Shown: piece after piece, positions 37,693-38,541 of the stretch
How the letters are laid out: every line of letters starts with the position of its first letter
Position numbering within the stretch: the stretch's first letter is position 1
From: Gemmatimonadota bacterium
GTDB lineage: Bacteria; Gemmatimonadota; Gemmatimonadetes; Gemmatimonadales; Gemmatimonadaceae
Direction of reading: 5' to 3'
Assembly: GCA_016712265.1 (NCBI GenBank)
Contig: JADJRJ010000009.1
Span: 1 to 38,541 of the forward strand
DNA: 38,541 nucleotides
Made by a program: the position numbers and the translations under genes
The notes under the pieces: model-generated
The model's input: the letters and a program-made list of their open reading frames with translations, nothing else
Database searches by the model: none
What the model was told of the DNA's origin: nothing

Positions 37693-38541
37693 CTAACGAC
37701 TGATCGTGTAACGCCGGAAGGCGAAACCGAGCCGCTGCGCCGCCGGGTGCTGGATCGGCACCGCAAGCCCAAAGGCTGCCGTCGGAGAGGAAAGTCATCC
37801 TGAGGTACTCGCCGGCGGCGCCTACGTACCGTGGCCGTGTCCGGCGGAAACCCTTGCTGGAACGCCTCAGGCTGGAATGCCAGGGCGCGGGCCACGCGCG
37901 GTGTCCCGTCACCACGCTGTCTCGATGTAGGCCACCGTGGCGACCAGGCATTGCCGGTCCGGTGAACCAGCTCGCCGCGAGTTGCCCGTCCCCGCGCGTT
38001 GCGATGAGGTAGGGGAAATGGGTCACCGCACTGTCGCGTGAGATCTCCGAGTCGTCCAGCTCGCTCCCATGTCGCGGGGCGTGCCAGCCAGACCGCGTTC
38101 TCGTGTCCCCACAGACTGAAGAGTGCGCCGGTCGCGTCAGGCAAGATCGGCCTGACCCAGCGTGGTTGCGCGGCCTCGTTCCAGTCGGCGGGTTCACGGT
38201 GGTGTCACGCATCGCCTCCCATACGCGCGTGCCCGGCGGCGTGCGCTTCACCCACGTCTCCTCGGTCCGTGGAGGTGAAGAGCCAGTCCTCCCCCGCATT
38301 GAACGAGTTGCCGGAGACCGAGATCGGCACCACTCGCCGCCAGCTCACCCTTCGGGCCCACGGCGAGGTGGGTTCGCGACCCGCCCATAAGGGGTGGATA
38401 ATGTGGACGCTCGCCCATGTTGCGTCCACCATCGGTGCTGCGCATGTAGGAGACGCCGGCTCCATCGTTCCCAGATCGCGCGTGCGCCGTTGTCCGCGGA
38501 GACGTCGATCCACGGCCGGTCACCGAGCCGCGTGTCTGATA
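37693..38541 (-). CDS. BNR/sialidase-fold protein, partial, frameshifted
   Basis: C-terminal part of a beta-propeller of the exo-sialidase/BNR kind. Asp-box motifs are visible: SYMRSTDGGR followed by W, LFTSTDRGETWVKR, and a third SRDMGASW-like one. Between them VPISVSGNSFNAGEDWL, VWEAMRDTTVNPPTGTRP, GALFSLWGHENAVWLAR, YLIATRGDGQLAASWFTG and ARALAFQPEAFQQGF read in three alternating frames. It ends LGFAFRRYTISR then TAG. The start lies beyond the right edge. Catalytic sialidase residues cannot be checked in this part, so 'BNR repeat protein' is the safe name. Confidence 0.65.

Noticed and set aside
37691..37698. GCCTAAC next to the ABC ATPase stop
   Set aside because: It is explained by the stop codon of the convergent BNR gene; no second core site or stem follows.
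1..38541. tRNA, rRNA, CRISPR array or riboswitch
   Set aside because: No cloverleaf, rRNA-like block or regularly spaced direct repeats seen in reading both strands by eye; a dedicated scan was not possible.

Overview
The window is GC-rich and densely coded, and reads like a soil or wastewater bacterium of the Gemmatimonadota (inference; no rRNA or marker gene is present). The reasons are the repeated pairing of ECF sigma factors of the Planctomycetes/Gemmatimonadota/Acidobacteria type with large Hanks Ser/Thr kinases carrying TPR tails, the many exported proteins whose signal peptides end in Ala-Gln, and the general codon bias. Single-base frameshifts break almost every gene in the first ~12 kb and the last ~4 kb, while the centre is mostly clean. 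Protein homology resumes in another frame after each break, so these look like uncorrected long-read indels rather than decay. Coordinates for those genes are whole-gene spans.

Layout. 1-5.7 kb (minus): a partial amidohydrolase, an ~800-bp stretch with nothing recognisable, then a cation/stress operon: MarR regulator, HPF/RaiA-like ribosome hibernation factor, a small ORF, a CPA1 Na+/H+ antiporter and a DUF389 membrane protein. A near-perfect palindrome lies between marR and a divergent CPA2 antiporter (5.9-7.0 kb) and is the likely MarR operator. 7.2-10.4 kb (plus): a three-gene operon with 4-nt overlaps: GH1 glycosidase, HAD phosphatase of the mannosyl-3-phosphoglycerate phosphatase type, and a GT2 glycosyltransferase. 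10.6-12.2 kb (minus): a lipoprotein related to thiol-activated (cholesterol-dependent) cytolysins. 12.4-15.6 kb: a translationally coupled ECF sigma factor and Ser/Thr kinase.

16.1-21.8 kb is the standout. A full-length exported Rhs/YD-repeat gene (minus) ends in an HEMGH metallopeptidase-like tip. About 2 kb away, in opposite orientation, lies a second copy of its last ~0.9 kb of core joined to a different tip with HESQH. The two ~0.9-kb copies are inverted repeats that bracket exactly the promoter, start and N-terminal part of the Rhs gene, so one recombination event between them would invert that segment and swap the toxin tip. Each tip is followed by its own small candidate partner gene. 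The locus is bracketed by ~115-bp imperfect inverted repeats, each made of a GC hairpin plus an integron attC-like site, and beyond the right one lies a remnant of the neighbouring kinase gene.

22.2-27.4 kb: exported proteins of unknown function, including a predicted outer-membrane beta-barrel protein overlapping its downstream partner. 27.5-33.7 kb: two more TPR kinases, a small six-Cys secreted protein and a divergent ECF sigma factor. 33.9-38.5 kb: a secreted protein, a MacA/FtsX/LolD-like ABC export set, and a convergent partial BNR/sialidase-fold gene running off the right edge.
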